Part shown: positions 34,486 through 43,878 of the stretch, one piece after another
Position numbering within the stretch: the stretch's first letter is position 1
Layout of the letters: every line of letters begins with the position of its first letter
Assembly (NCBI RefSeq): GCF_040112705.1
Contig: NZ_CP157804.1
Span: forward strand, 1,792,001 to 1,856,000
DNA length: 64,000 nt
From: Flagellimonas sp. MMG031
GTDB taxonomy: Bacteria > Bacteroidota > Bacteroidia > Flavobacteriales > Flavobacteriaceae
Reading direction: 5' to 3'
Made by a program: the position numbers and the translations under genes
The notes under the pieces: model-generated
Seen by the model: only the letters and a program-made list of their open reading frames with translations
The model's database searches: none
Told to the model about the DNA's origin: nothing

Positions 34486-35262
34486 TTAGAGCGAGCTTAA
34501 AATGGAAAAATCGATGCTTTCGTTTTCCAATTGTTCCAAAGGAAAGGACGGATTGCTCGGGACAAATACGGAAACGTTTTTGATGTATTGGTAGCAGATA
34601 TCATAGATAGGGTCACCTTCTTCAATGGCACCAAAGAGTTTGAGCTGTACTCGTTCAAGGTCTATCTGCAATTGTTCCAAACTGAATAACAGGTAGTACA
34701 GAAAATCCTCTTTGGTCTTGTATTCAAATTGGTTGTAGAAGAGCAGTTTTTTATCGGAAATTACCATCATTTCCATTTCTCCTTTGGAAACCTGAACGTA
34801 ACAAATGGGTTCGGTGGTAGTTCTGTTTTGGTTCAAAAGGGTGTTGATAAGGACGGTGCCACTATGTTTGAACTCAAATTCCCCGAAAAGGTCAAAAATA
34901 TAATTGTTGACATTGGTATAGGGCACGTATACATTGACAATATCCTGATTGGGTATCTCATCATAGGCGATTAAATCGTTCGCCATAATCTTGGTGTTGA
35001 ACTTGAGATAGTTGGGGAGCTCCTCTTTATGAAAAAGCGGTTTGGGCACAAGTCCAAAAAGGTTGTTTTTGTGAATCACCATTACTTCGGAAAAGTTATG
35101 GCCCACCTCGCCTTGTTTACCCAATTTTTCCTTGAGTTCCTTGAGCATAAGATAGGGGGTAAGCTGCGATTTGAAGTCTACCCGTTCAAAGGCAAGGATT
35201 TTATGGGATACGGTATCCAGTACACAAAAAGAAAGTCCATTCAAGCCAGCTTGAATGGACAA
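34486..35262 (-). CDS. DUF3822 family protein
   Basis: 258 residues with a weak actin/pilus-ATPase-like (ASKHA) look: LSFCVLDTVSHKILAFE near the N-terminus and VSKGEMEMMVISDKKLLFYN in the middle. DUF3822 is found mainly in Bacteroidota and has no known function. There is no ATG or GTG at the 5' end: the in-frame stop lies near 35338 and the only good candidate is TTG at 35262. Its neighbours (rsmD after it, the membrane-anchored protein before it) suggest a stable operon. Confidence 0.82.
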   Translation of the reverse strand: MSIQAGLNGLSFCVLDTVSHKILAFERVDFKSQLTPYLMLKELKEKLGKQGEVGHNFSEVMVIHKNNLFGLVPKPLFHKEELPNYLKFNTKIMANDLIAYDEIPNQDIVNVYVPYTNVNNYIFDLFGEFEFKHSGTVLINTLLNQNRTTTEPICYVQVSKGEMEMMVISDKKLLFYNQFEYKTKEDFLYYLLFSLEQLQIDLERVQLKLFGAIEEGDPIYDICYQYIKNVSVFVPSNPSFPLEQLENESIDFSILSSL

Positions 35263-35300
35263 TTTTCTATGAGTGCTATTTGTGGTGTTCTGTACTATAG

Positions 35301-36038
35301 CTAGTTGTTCTTTTTCCTGTCGTAAACAGGTGGCCAGTTACCGTTGGTACTAACATCGGTCAATGAGCCAACTTTGATTTCCGTGCCATTTACCTCTTCC
35401 ACACTTTGGTAAGAGTTTTCTTTTTCTACCAAGTCTTGTGGTTGATCGTAAAGCACTACGTTCTTTTTCACTTTGGCCTCGAATACAGGGGCCTTATAGC
35501 CACTTTTATCGATGATGTCCGCTTTCATTTCAAACTTCTCATCGTTCTGCGCGTAAGGTACGTTCATCATGGTTTTGTAACGGTCGTCTGCTCCAAAAAG
35601 TGAATCCTTAACCTTAACTGTGCCCAAGGTATCGATGATGACAGTGTCTTGTTGCATCTCAATTTGGTACACTCGGTCGTATCTCATAAAAGAGGAATCA
35701 CGTTGCGTGGTGATGGTATAATTTCCGGTGTCGATAAATTTGATTAAGCTTTCAAAATCGTTGGCGTATTTTCCGTTCACCGTTTTGTAGGCTTCCTGAG
35801 AATCCCGGATGTCCTTTAGTTTGTTGATTACCTTGGCAAATCTTTCGTTTCTTACCTTGTTAAATTCGATGGGAGCATTAATGGAATCGTATATTTTGTA
35901 TCCTAGGAAAATGCTCAAAATTCCAAAGAGAATCACCAGTACAGGCTTCACTTTTTGAGGTAAAAATCTATCGATCAAGAAAACAAGCCCTACGGTCACA
36001 AGGCATATTAAAACAACAATAAGAATTAAGTTTAACAT
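35301..36038 (-). CDS. Membrane-anchored protein of unknown function
   Basis: 245 residues. Two hydrophobic segments at the N-terminus (about 2-22 and 33-50), then a soluble domain that is probably periplasmic. FAKVINKLKDIRDSQEAYK followed by VNGKYANDFESLIKFI recalls the helix-plus-domain pattern of type IV pilin-like proteins, but no prepilin cleavage motif is present. I do not recognise a named family. It precedes the DUF3822 gene by 38 bases, so the two may act together, for example as membrane anchor and ASKHA partner. Confidence 0.75.
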   Translation of the reverse strand: MLNLILIVVLICLVTVGLVFLIDRFLPQKVKPVLVILFGILSIFLGYKIYDSINAPIEFNKVRNERFAKVINKLKDIRDSQEAYKTVNGKYANDFESLIKFIDTGNYTITTQRDSSFMRYDRVYQIEMQQDTVIIDTLGTVKVKDSLFGADDRYKTMMNVPYAQNDEKFEMKADIIDKSGYKAPVFEAKVKKNVVLYDQPQDLVEKENSYQSVEEVNGTEIKVGSLTDVSTNGNWPPVYDRKKNN

Positions 36039-36145
36039 ATCTGATACTGTCTTTCAAAGTTAATTTAGTGGTTAAAGACAAATCTACAATATTTTTTTTA
36101 TTGGGAAACTTTTTGCTTTAAAAAAGACCACTATATTTAGGCTCC

Positions 36146-37579
36146 ATGAATGATGCTACCGTACCTACATTTTTAAAAATTTTAACCGAGAAATTTCCCC
36201 ATTCACCTACCTTAAAACAGGATGTAGCCCTTAATAAGCTGGCTAACTTTGTTTTAGGAAAACAAAAGGACAGACTGTTCCTTTTAAAAGGATTTGCAGG
36301 AACGGGAAAAACGACACTGGTAGCTACCCTGGTGAGCAGTTTATGGAAGGTGAAAATGAGTGCGGTATTGATGGCCCCGACAGGTAGGGCGGCCAAAGTG
36401 ATGTCCGTTTATTCCGGAAACAAGGCCTTTACCATTCATAAAAAGATATATTTTCCCAAAAAGCAGTCAGGCGGAGGAATCCAATTTGTGTTGGCTCCGA
36501 ACAAACATCGCAACACCATTTTTATTGTGGATGAAGCTTCCATGATTCCTGATACCCCAGCGGATTCCAAATTGTTCGAAAACGGTTCGCTTTTGGATGA
36601 CTTGATGCAGTACGTGCATTCGGGACATAACTGTAAATTGATATTGATCGGGGATACTGCGCAGTTGCCTCCCGTAAAGCTGGAACTCAGTCCTGCACTG
36701 GATGAGGGCCGCTTATCCTTACATTATAACAAGGATGTCGAATGTTTGGAACTCGATGAGGTGATGCGACAATCGGGCGATTCCGGTATCCTTCACAATG
36801 CCACCAACCTCCGTGAGCAATTGCAATCCGAGTTTTTTGAGGAGTTTAAGTTTGAGCTCGGCCATTTTACCGATATCGTTAGGCTTATCGATGGCAACGA
36901 AATCCAAGAGGCGATTGATTCGTCCTACAGTGAAAACGGCAAGGAACAAACAGCTATCATTGTACGTTCCAACAAGAGGGCCAACCTGTACAATCAAAAT
37001 ATTCGTGAACGTATCCTTTTTTTGGAAAATGAAATTGCCGTAGGTGATTATATGATGGTGGTCAAGAACAACTACTTCTGGCTAAAGCCCAATTCCGAGG
37101 CGGGGTTTATTGCCAATGGTGATATTATAGAGGTGCTCGAACTGTTTGCCATAAAGGAGTTGTATGGCTTCAAGTTTGCCGAAGTAAAGGTAAAAATGGT
37201 GGATTATCCCAATCAAAGGCCCTTTGAGACGGTTCTACTGTTGGATACCATTACAGCGGAAACACCATCACTTTCCTATGAGGACGGAAATAAACTGTAC
37301 CAAGAGGTGATGAAGGACTACGCCCATGAAAAAACCAAATACCGCAAGTTTTTAGGTGTCAAAAACAACAAGTTCTTCAATGCCCTGCAGGTAAAATTCT
37401 CCTATGCCATTACCTGCCATAAGTCCCAAGGGGGACAGTGGGATACGGTATTCGTGGAACAACCATATTTGCCCAATGGGGTGGACAAGGATTACCTGAG
37501 GTGGTTGTATACCGCCGTAACAAGGGCCGAGCGTCAACTCTATTTAATAGGTTTCAAGGATGATTTTTTTCTTGGCTAG
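36146..37579 (+). CDS. RecD-like superfamily 1 DNA helicase
   Basis: 477 residues. GFAGTGKTT is Walker A (about 51-59), IFIVDEASMI motif II, LILIGDTAQLPPV motif III, and AITCHKSQGGQWDTVFVEQ plus LYTAVTRAERQLYLIGF motifs V/VI of the UvrD_C_2 region. It is shorter than RecD2 and lacks its long N-terminal part; no RecB or RecC gene is near. This is the AAA+/RecD-like helicase common in flavobacteria, probably used in DNA repair or transfer; the exact role is unknown. Confidence 0.9.
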   Translation: MNDATVPTFLKILTEKFPHSPTLKQDVALNKLANFVLGKQKDRLFLLKGFAGTGKTTLVATLVSSLWKVKMSAVLMAPTGRAAKVMSVYSGNKAFTIHKKIYFPKKQSGGGIQFVLAPNKHRNTIFIVDEASMIPDTPADSKLFENGSLLDDLMQYVHSGHNCKLILIGDTAQLPPVKLELSPALDEGRLSLHYNKDVECLELDEVMRQSGDSGILHNATNLREQLQSEFFEEFKFELGHFTDIVRLIDGNEIQEAIDSSYSENGKEQTAIIVRSNKRANLYNQNIRERILFLENEIAVGDYMMVVKNNYFWLKPNSEAGFIANGDIIEVLELFAIKELYGFKFAEVKVKMVDYPNQRPFETVLLLDTITAETPSLSYEDGNKLYQEVMKDYAHEKTKYRKFLGVKNNKFFNALQVKFSYAITCHKSQGGQWDTVFVEQPYLPNGVDKDYLRWLYTAVTRAERQLYLIGFKDDFFLG

Positions 37580-37603
37580 GAAAAGGCTAATTTAGACATC
37601 GGC

Positions 37604-38176
37604 ATGAACATTGAACCAGATACCATAATAAGTTTGTTTTTAGGGATAGGATTGGCGGCCTCCGCCGGTTTTCGTGTGTTTTTGCCCCTTTTTGCCCTTA
37701 GTTTTGCGGCTTATTTAGGGGTGTGGGAACTCAACGATAACTGGCAATGGATTGGGAGTTTAACCGCGCTCATTACCCTGGGTATTGCCACAGTGGTCGA
37801 GATATTTGCCTATTTTATACCATGGGTCGACAATGCCCTGGATACCATAGCCCTGCCTTTGGCCGGGATAGCTGGCACTGCCGCAGTGGTAAGCACCGCA
37901 AGCAATATGGATCCGGTGATTACTTGGTCTTTGGCCATCATTGCCGGGGGAGGAACCGCTACGGCCATCAAAGGAGCCAATGCTACGGGTAGGTTGGCTT
38001 CCACAGGGACCACGGGTGGATTGGCCAACCCATTGGTATCGACCGTTGAAACGGGAGCGGCCGTTGCCGTGAGTACCGCCTCCATATTAGTGCCGCCCAT
38101 TGCTGCAATATTGGTCATCATCATTTTGCTGATCATCTTCAGAATTTACCGAAAAATACGGCCCAGAGCCAAATAA
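37604..38176 (+). CDS. DUF4126 family membrane protein
   Basis: 190 residues, mostly hydrophobic, about five membrane segments. Gly/Ala/Thr-rich stretches ([35 protein letters not shown]) are characteristic of DUF4126. Function unknown. It follows the helicase by 24 bases and precedes kdsB by 26, so it may be a passenger in this run of + strand genes. Confidence 0.85.
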   Translation: MNIEPDTIISLFLGIGLAASAGFRVFLPLFALSFAAYLGVWELNDNWQWIGSLTALITLGIATVVEIFAYFIPWVDNALDTIALPLAGIAGTAAVVSTASNMDPVITWSLAIIAGGGTATAIKGANATGRLASTGTTGGLANPLVSTVETGAAVAVSTASILVPPIAAILVIIILLIIFRIYRKIRPRAK

Positions 38177-38202
38177 CCTTTGTTCAAACCAAAAACCTAA
38201 AA

Positions 38203-38931
38203 GTGAAGATAATATCCATGATTCCCGCTCGCTATCAAGCCTCGCGCTTTCCTGCCAAATTGATGCAGGATCTCGGTGGGAAGCCTGTCATTGTAAGAAC
38301 CTACGAAGCGGCGGTCCATACTGGACTTTTCGACGATGTATTTGTAGTGACCGATAGCTCCATTATTGCCGAAGTCATTGAAGCTATTGGCGGAAAAGTC
38401 ATTATGAGCAAAAAAACACATGAAAGCGGCAGCGATAGAATTGCCGAAGCCGTAGAAGATATGGATGTGGATGTGGTAATCAATGTGCAAGGTGATGAGC
38501 CTTTTATCGATGCAGATAGTTTGGGAAAAATCATCAAAGTGTTTAAAAATGATACCGAGCAGGAAATTGACCTGGGTTCGTTGATGACACCCATTACCGA
38601 TTGGGACGAAATATCCAACCCCAATACGGTAAAGGTCGTTGTGGATAATCAGGGGTTTGCCCTGTATTTCTCGCGTTCGCCGATTCCCTATCCTCGGGAT
38701 GAGAAAGTGGATGCCACCTATTACAAACATAAAGGCGTCTACGTATTCAGAAAAAGGGCGCTGATGGATTTTCAAAAGTTGCCCATGTTGCCTTTGGAAG
38801 CCAAGGAAAAAATAGAGGCCATTCGCTTTTTGGAATATGGCAAAAAAATAAAAATGGTAGAGACCCATGTCACCGGTATCGAAATTGATACACCTGAAGA
38901 CTTGGAACGTGCACGAAAAGTATGGAAGTAG
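38203..38931 (+). CDS. kdsB: 3-deoxy-manno-octulosonate cytidylyltransferase
   Basis: Activates KDO to CMP-KDO for lipid A core assembly. 242 residues. [19 protein letters not shown] is the nucleotide-binding loop, [12 protein letters not shown] the CMP-sugar motif, and [13 protein letters not shown] and [13 protein letters not shown] end the protein as usual. It starts with GTG at 38203, and no upstream ATG in frame fits better. It overlaps the HAD gene by 10 bases. With the kdnB-like gene two genes on, it suggests that 8-amino-KDO or KDO is the pathway product. Confidence 0.96.
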   Translation: MKIISMIPARYQASRFPAKLMQDLGGKPVIVRTYEAAVHTGLFDDVFVVTDSSIIAEVIEAIGGKVIMSKKTHESGSDRIAEAVEDMDVDVVINVQGDEPFIDADSLGKIIKVFKNDTEQEIDLGSLMTPITDWDEISNPNTVKVVVDNQGFALYFSRSPIPYPRDEKVDATYYKHKGVYVFRKRALMDFQKLPMLPLEAKEKIEAIRFLEYGKKIKMVETHVTGIEIDTPEDLERARKVWK

Positions 38932-39626
38932 ATTTCAGCAATATAAAAACCATTGGTTTTGATGCCGATGATACCCTTTGGGTCAACGAGACCTATTTTA
39001 GGGACACCGAAGAAAAGTTTGCGGAACTTTTGGAAGGCTACGAAACCAAGAACAAAATAGACCAAGAGCTCTTTAAAATGGAAATGGCCAATTTGGACAG
39101 CTACGGTTACGGCATCAAGGGGTTTATGCTTTCCATGATAGAATCCGCATTGGACCTTTCCAACAACAAGGTCCCGCAAGAGACCATTGCCCAAATCTTG
39201 GAGCTAGGTAAAAAAATGATTTCGCATCCCGTGGAACTCCTCGATGGGGTGGAGGAAGTACTTGCCAAACTATCGGGAAAATACAGATTGATTGTACTTA
39301 CCAAAGGCGATCTTTTAGATCAGGAACGAAAGTTGGAAAGATCGGGACTTTCCCAATATTTTCATCATGTGGAGGTGTTGAGCGATAAAAAGGAAAGCAA
39401 TTACAAGAATCTGTTGGACCACTTGAATATCGATGTCAAAGAATTTTTGATGATAGGAAACTCCTTAAAGTCGGATGTATTGCCTATCTTGAATATTGGA
39501 GCGCAAGCGGTTCATGTGCCCTTTCATACCACTTGGGCCCACGAGATGGTATCGGAAGATGAAATGGTCAATAACCACTTGAAATTGAACCGTCTAAAGG
39601 ATGTTTTGAAGTATTTGGACAACTAA
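38922..39626 (+). CDS. HAD-superfamily phosphatase
   Basis: 234 residues. [11 protein letters not shown] holds the catalytic Dx[14 protein letters not shown] motif II/III and [12 protein letters not shown] motif IV, with an alpha-helical cap (residues 20-100). This is the YjjG/nucleotidase-like class rather than KdsC, which is smaller and lacks a cap. Its 10-base overlap with kdsB and abutment to kdnB nevertheless suggest a sugar-phosphate or nucleotide substrate in the same pathway; this is inference. Confidence 0.88.
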   Translation: MEVDFSNIKTIGFDADDTLWVNETYFRDTEEKFAELLEGYETKNKIDQELFKMEMANLDSYGYGIKGFMLSMIESALDLSNNKVPQETIAQILELGKKMISHPVELLDGVEEVLAKLSGKYRLIVLTKGDLLDQERKLERSGLSQYFHHVEVLSDKKESNYKNLLDHLNIDVKEFLMIGNSLKSDVLPILNIGAQAVHVPFHTTWAHEMVSEDEMVNNHLKLNRLKDVLKYLDN

Positions 39627-40757
39627 ATGAAGACAGCGAATAATTTGAAGAAGCAAGAAGAAATAGCCTCAACCCACAAAACGGCCCATAAAAATTTTCC
39701 CATGGTACCCAGGGTCATTTTTGGGGCGGGATGTTTTTCGCAATTGGGCGACATTTTATTGCCCCAACGAAAAAGTTCGGAGGCCCCCTTTATATTTTTG
39801 GTGGATGATTTTTTTGAGAACACCGAGTTCATGGCCAAAGTGCCCCTTATGTTCAATGATGAAATCATATTCATCTCAGCCGAAGAAGAACCCAAAACGG
39901 CCCAAGTAGATGCTTTGGTTGCCCAAATACGTGAAAAGTACAAGGAAATGCCCTCAGGTATCATTGGAATCGGTGGGGGAACCCTGCTCGATCTGGCCAA
40001 GGCCGTATCCATATTGTTGAACAACAAAGGATTGGCCAAGGACTATCAAGGGTGGGACTTGGTGAACAAGCCAGCACTGTATCACGTGGGTATTCCTACG
40101 ATTAGCGGAACTGGGGCAGAGGTTTCACGGACCACGGTACTCTTGGGTCCAGAAAAAAAGTTGGGAATCAATTCCGATTTTACCCCCTTCGACCAAGTGC
40201 TGTTAGATCCCGATTTTAGTGAAACCGTGCCCAAGGAGCAATGGTTCTACACGGGAATGGACTGCTATATCCATTGCGTGGAATCGTTAACAGGCACTTA
40301 TTTGAACGCTTTTAGCCAGAGTTACGGTGAAAAGGCGCTGGAATTGTGCAAGGAAGTCTTTTTGGAAGATGTACCGGCTGAGGAATCCCGCGATAAATTG
40401 ATGATGGCCTCCTGGCATGGTGGAATGAGCATCGCCTATTCACAAGTAGGGGTGGCACATGCCATGAGCTATGGTCTATCGTATTTATTGGGTGTAAAGC
40501 ATGGTATCGGAAACTGCTTGGTGTTCCAGCATTTGGAGGAATTTTATCCCGAAGGAGTGGCACTGTTCAAAAAAATGATGGACAAGCATTCGATTACATT
40601 GCCCAAAGGTATCTGTGCGGATCTTACCCAGAATGACTTTGATGTAATGGTCAATGTTTCGATGGGATTGGAGCCACTTTGGGAAAATGCCTTGGGAAAG
40701 GATTGGAAAACCAAAATGACGCCCGAAAGACTTCAGGCCTTGTTCGAAAAAATATAG
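39627..40757 (+). CDS. kdnB: Iron-containing alcohol dehydrogenase, KDO 8-oxidase-like
   Basis: 376 residues of the group III metal alcohol dehydrogenases. GIGGGTLLDLAKAVSILLNN binds the nucleotide, GIPTISGTGAEVSRTTVL is conserved, and the metal ligands come from GMDCYIHCVESLTG, AHAMSYGLSYLLGVKHGIGN. In Shewanella, KdnB oxidises KDO at C8 before KdnA aminates it to 8-amino-KDO. Position one gene from kdsB supports that assignment. KdnA (a PLP aminotransferase) is not in this window. Starts at the base after the HAD stop codon. Confidence 0.82.
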   Translation: MKTANNLKKQEEIASTHKTAHKNFPMVPRVIFGAGCFSQLGDILLPQRKSSEAPFIFLVDDFFENTEFMAKVPLMFNDEIIFISAEEEPKTAQVDALVAQIREKYKEMPSGIIGIGGGTLLDLAKAVSILLNNKGLAKDYQGWDLVNKPALYHVGIPTISGTGAEVSRTTVLLGPEKKLGINSDFTPFDQVLLDPDFSETVPKEQWFYTGMDCYIHCVESLTGTYLNAFSQSYGEKALELCKEVFLEDVPAEESRDKLMMASWHGGMSIAYSQVGVAHAMSYGLSYLLGVKHGIGNCLVFQHLEEFYPEGVALFKKMMDKHSITLPKGICADLTQNDFDVMVNVSMGLEPLWENALGKDWKTKMTPERLQALFEKI

Positions 40758-40790
40758 GATTGGTTCTACAAGGAACGAATCCTTCAAATC

Positions 40791-41333
40791 ATGCAGTCAC
40801 TAGCGAAGTTTATTTATTTTAAGTTGTTGGGTTGGAAACTCAACGGACAGTTTCCAAAATTGGATCAATGTGTCGTCATTGTGATTCCGCATACCCATTG
40901 GTTGGATTTTTTTCTCGGCCTGTTGATTCGAAAAGTCATCAAGGAAGAAATCAACTACATTGGAAAAAAGAGTCTTTTCAAGCCTCCGTTCGGATGGTTT
41001 TTTCGTTGGACGAGAGGAGCACCCGTAGATCGTTCCAAAAGCTCCAATACGGTGGACAATATCGTTCAAATCTTCAAAGAACGAAAAGTATTCCGCTTGG
41101 CATTGGCACCTGAAGGTACCCGTAAAAAAGTAATCCAATTGCGAACCGGGTTTTATCATATTGCCCAAAAGGCCAATGTACCCATTGTGATGGTGGCCTT
41201 CGATTTTGGCAAGAAAGAAATCAAAATTGGCGATCCATTTTGGGTAACCGATAATCAGGAAAGCGATTTTGCAAAAATCCGTGATTTCTATAGGGGGGTA
41301 AAAGGCAAAATACCAGCCTACAGTTTTCCTTGA
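40791..41333 (+). CDS. 1-acyl-sn-glycerol-3-phosphate acyltransferase family protein
   Basis: 180 residues of the PlsC/LPLAT family. VVIVIPHTHWLDFFLG carries the H-x4-D motif (here HTHWLD; the second H aligns), GAPVDRSK and LALAPEGTRKK the phosphate-binding EGTR motif, and NVPIVMVAFDFGKKEI the fourth block. Shorter than typical PlsC (about 240), like other small flavobacterial copies. It follows kdnB by 33 bases; an acyl step in lipid A or phospholipid synthesis is plausible. Confidence 0.9.
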   Translation: MQSLAKFIYFKLLGWKLNGQFPKLDQCVVIVIPHTHWLDFFLGLLIRKVIKEEINYIGKKSLFKPPFGWFFRWTRGAPVDRSKSSNTVDNIVQIFKERKVFRLALAPEGTRKKVIQLRTGFYHIAQKANVPIVMVAFDFGKKEIKIGDPFWVTDNQESDFAKIRDFYRGVKGKIPAYSFP

Positions 41334-41342
41334 ATCTTGAGT

Positions 41343-41355
41343 GACAATAATTGTC
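41343..41355. repeat. Perfect 13-bp palindrome after the acyltransferase gene
   Basis: GACAAT-A-ATTGTC, 10 bases past the acyltransferase stop. Too short to terminate; its size suits a dimeric repressor site in front of the RNA candidate that follows. Confidence 0.4.
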
Positions 41356-41369
41356 CATAAGATTTTCTA

Positions 41370-41562
41370 CCCTACAACCAAACCACTTCTACCTAATTTC
41401 CGTACGTAAAAGTACAGCGACCAATTCGTCGGACTAACCAAAAAGGTCTTGTTTGCCTTTCGGTATTAAATCTTAGTACGAGTTAGTGGTTTACATTGTT
41501 TTAGGTTAGGTTAATTAGGTGTCTTAAGGATCTACAGTTTTGTAGGTCCTTTTGATTTTTTA
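41370..41562 (+). ncRNA. Candidate structured RNA in the 41.3-41.7 kb gap
   Basis: No ORF of note in this 350-base gap. AAACCACT (41380-41387) is complementary to AGTGGTTT (41485-41492), and ACCTAATT (41391-41398) to AATTAGGT (41513-41520). The order a-b-a'-b' is a pseudoknot or a pair of alternative folds. Small hairpins lie between: GTAC/GTAC around 41402-41415 and TGCC/GGTA around 41454-41465. It ends in an intrinsic terminator at 41526-41562. No consensus promoter was found, so the 5' end is unknown. No known RNA family was recognised. Confidence 0.4.
41526..41562 (+). terminator. Intrinsic terminator
   Basis: AAGGATCTACA (41526-41536) pairs with TGTAGGTCCTT (41541-41551) around GTTT with one G-U pair, then TTGATTTTTT. 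It lies 190 bases after the acyltransferase stop and 120 before the peptidase start. Confidence 0.85.
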
Positions 41563-41683
41563 GTGCCGTTGTTTCCTCGTGGTAAGCATTCCATAAACTT
41601 TATAAATGGATTTGGTCCCAAGGCCTGGCGAATTTTTGAGCATTATAAACCCTATATTTAGGCAACCAAAACTAACTCAAATT

Positions 41684-43804
41684 ATGAAGCTCAAAAATTC
41701 GAGAAAAAATTCTAGGTATCTCATTGCCTTTGCAGGTTTAATGCTTACTTCGACATTATCCGCACAAGATTGGAACGGGTACACCCCCTCCTCCATGGAA
41801 AAACAAGCACAAACAGAGGCTACTTTTCTGAAAACCGTGGATTTTCCAAAATATAGGGAGCATCTTCAAAAACTCACGGAAAAACCCCATGTGGCCGGAA
41901 CTGCTGCCAATGAAGAAGTGGCCAATTATATGGCCACCGTCATGGAAAATGCTGGGATGAAAGTGGATTTCTATCCTTATGATATTTATATGTCCACTTC
42001 TGGTGGAAGCTCCTCGGTGGAACTGGTTACGCCCTACCGTAGGCCATTGAACCAGCAGGAAAATATTTTGGATGAAGACCGGTTTTCTTCTGACCCTACC
42101 TTGGAGAAGGGCTGGAACGCCTATTCAGGAAACGGTGATGTAACCGCTGCGGTGGTGTATGCCAATTATGGGACCAAGGAAGACTTTGAACGCCTCGCTG
42201 AAATGGGTATTGATGTAAAAGGAAAAATTGTTATTGCCCGTTATGGACGGAATTTTAGGGGATACAAGGCCAAATTTGCGGAGCAATATGGTGCAGCGGG
42301 ACTTATTATGTATACCGACCCTGCCGATAGCGGGTACACCAAAGGCTTGGTCTATCCCGAAGGATACACCTATAATGAAAGTGCTATACAACGGGGCTCC
42401 GTTCTTACTTTGGACTATCAAGGAGACCCACTGACCCCTTTTGAACCTGCACTTCCCTTGGACAGCAAAATGAAAGTTCAGCGGATGGACCCATCAGAAA
42501 CCACCTTGCATACCATACCCGTGTTGCCGTTGCCCTACGGTTCGGCAAAAGAAATTATTGGCAACATGAAAGGAAAACCGGTCCCGCAAGAATGGCAGGG
42601 CGGCTTGCCCTATACCTACCGACTTGAAGGTGGCGAGGAATTGACAGTTCGGCTATTTGTAGACCAACCCAAGGAATTTGTTCGTGTGAGCAATGTGGTG
42701 GGAACATTCAAGGGTACCGAATATCCAGATGAATGGATCATTCTAGGGTGCCATTACGACGCTTGGGCCTTTGGAGCCACGGACCCCAACAGCGGAACGG
42801 CCATGCTGTTGTCACTGAGCGAAAGCATTGGAAAATTGGTCAAAAGTGGAAACGGTCCCAAAAGATCTATCCTGATTGCACATTGGGATGCCGAGGAGCA
42901 CGGTGTGATAGGATCCTCCGAATGGGTAGAGCAGCTCAAGGATGAATTGGGGGCCAAAGCGGTTGCCTACCTCAATTTTGATGGAGGTGTATCCGGAAAA
43001 AACTTTGGTGCATCTTCCTCTCCAACCTTGAAAAACTTGGTCTCTGAAATGGCCAAAAAAGTGGATTACCCCTATTCGGAAAAGTCGCTCTATGATCAGT
43101 GGAGAGGTGATAAGGAGGAGCCCACTATTGGTAATTTGGGAGGAGGTTCCGACCATATCGGTTTTTATATGCATGTAGGGGTTCCTTCGTTGAGCGGTGG
43201 AGCAGGAGGCCCTACCTTGTATCACACCAACTACGACAGTTTCCACTTTTACGAAACTTTTGTGGACCCCGAGTTTAAAATGGGAGGTACCATTGAGCAA
43301 TGGACGGGACTCATGACCTTGCGTATGGCCAATGCCGAATTGATTCCGTATGACGTAGAACGATATGCTGTGGATTTGAAAGGGCACTTTGCCAAGGCCG
43401 TGGAAAAAATCAAAGGATTCCATGCCGAATTTGAAGGTTTTGATCAAGTGGACCAATCCATTACTACCTTGGAAAAGAACACCCAGCTTTTGGATGAAGC
43501 TTTGGCCAACGCCTTGTCGTCGGGCGCATTGTCCAAAAAGGAGATCAAGGACATCAACAAGCAATTGATTGCCCTGGAAAAAAGCTTTATCGATGAAAAA
43601 GGGATGTATTATGGATCCTGGTTCAAATCCTTGTACGCTTCAACAGATCCTTTCAGCGGATATGCTTCATGGATTTTACCTGGATTGGAATATGAGATTT
43701 CCTTGAAATCCACAGATCGATTGGAAGAGTGGGACCAACGTTACGCCAACGCTATCTCGTCCTTGGCTAACAAGGTTTTGACTTTGGCTCAAAGTATTCG
43801 ATAA
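41684..43804 (+). CDS. Exported M28 peptidase, glutamate carboxypeptidase II-like
   Basis: 706 residues from the ATG at 41684, which opens a signal peptide ending in TLSAQ; the frame extends 26 codons upstream without signal-like sequence. Layout: PA domain (about 110-330), M28 catalytic domain (330-560; zinc ligands in CHYDAWAFGATDPNSG, DAEEHGVIGS and HTNYDSFHFYE) and a transferrin-receptor-like helical dimerisation domain at the C-terminus. It degrades peptides, perhaps acidic dipeptides, in the periplasm. A -7-like TATATTTA sits about 30 bases upstream. Confidence 0.92.
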   Translation: MKLKNSRKNSRYLIAFAGLMLTSTLSAQDWNGYTPSSMEKQAQTEATFLKTVDFPKYREHLQKLTEKPHVAGTAANEEVANYMATVMENAGMKVDFYPYDIYMSTSGGSSSVELVTPYRRPLNQQENILDEDRFSSDPTLEKGWNAYSGNGDVTAAVVYANYGTKEDFERLAEMGIDVKGKIVIARYGRNFRGYKAKFAEQYGAAGLIMYTDPADSGYTKGLVYPEGYTYNESAIQRGSVLTLDYQGDPLTPFEPALPLDSKMKVQRMDPSETTLHTIPVLPLPYGSAKEIIGNMKGKPVPQEWQGGLPYTYRLEGGEELTVRLFVDQPKEFVRVSNVVGTFKGTEYPDEWIILGCHYDAWAFGATDPNSGTAMLLSLSESIGKLVKSGNGPKRSILIAHWDAEEHGVIGSSEWVEQLKDELGAKAVAYLNFDGGVSGKNFGASSSPTLKNLVSEMAKKVDYPYSEKSLYDQWRGDKEEPTIGNLGGGSDHIGFYMHVGVPSLSGGAGGPTLYHTNYDSFHFYETFVDPEFKMGGTIEQWTGLMTLRMANAELIPYDVERYAVDLKGHFAKAVEKIKGFHAEFEGFDQVDQSITTLEKNTQLLDEALANALSSGALSKKEIKDINKQLIALEKSFIDEKGMYYGSWFKSLYASTDPFSGYASWILPGLEYEISLKSTDRLEEWDQRYANAISSLANKVLTLAQSIR

Positions 43805-43824
43805 GTAGTTAAATGATTTAAACT

Positions 43825-43860
43825 AAAAAGGGGCATGGTCTGAAAACTATGCCCCTTTTT
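43825..43860. terminator. Bidirectional intrinsic terminator
   Basis: AAAAAGGGGCATGG (43825-43838) pairs with CTATGCCCCTTTTT (43847-43860), one G-U pair, between convergent M28 and yebC genes. Confidence 0.92.
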
Positions 43861-43878
43861 ATATTGTTGATTTGGTAA

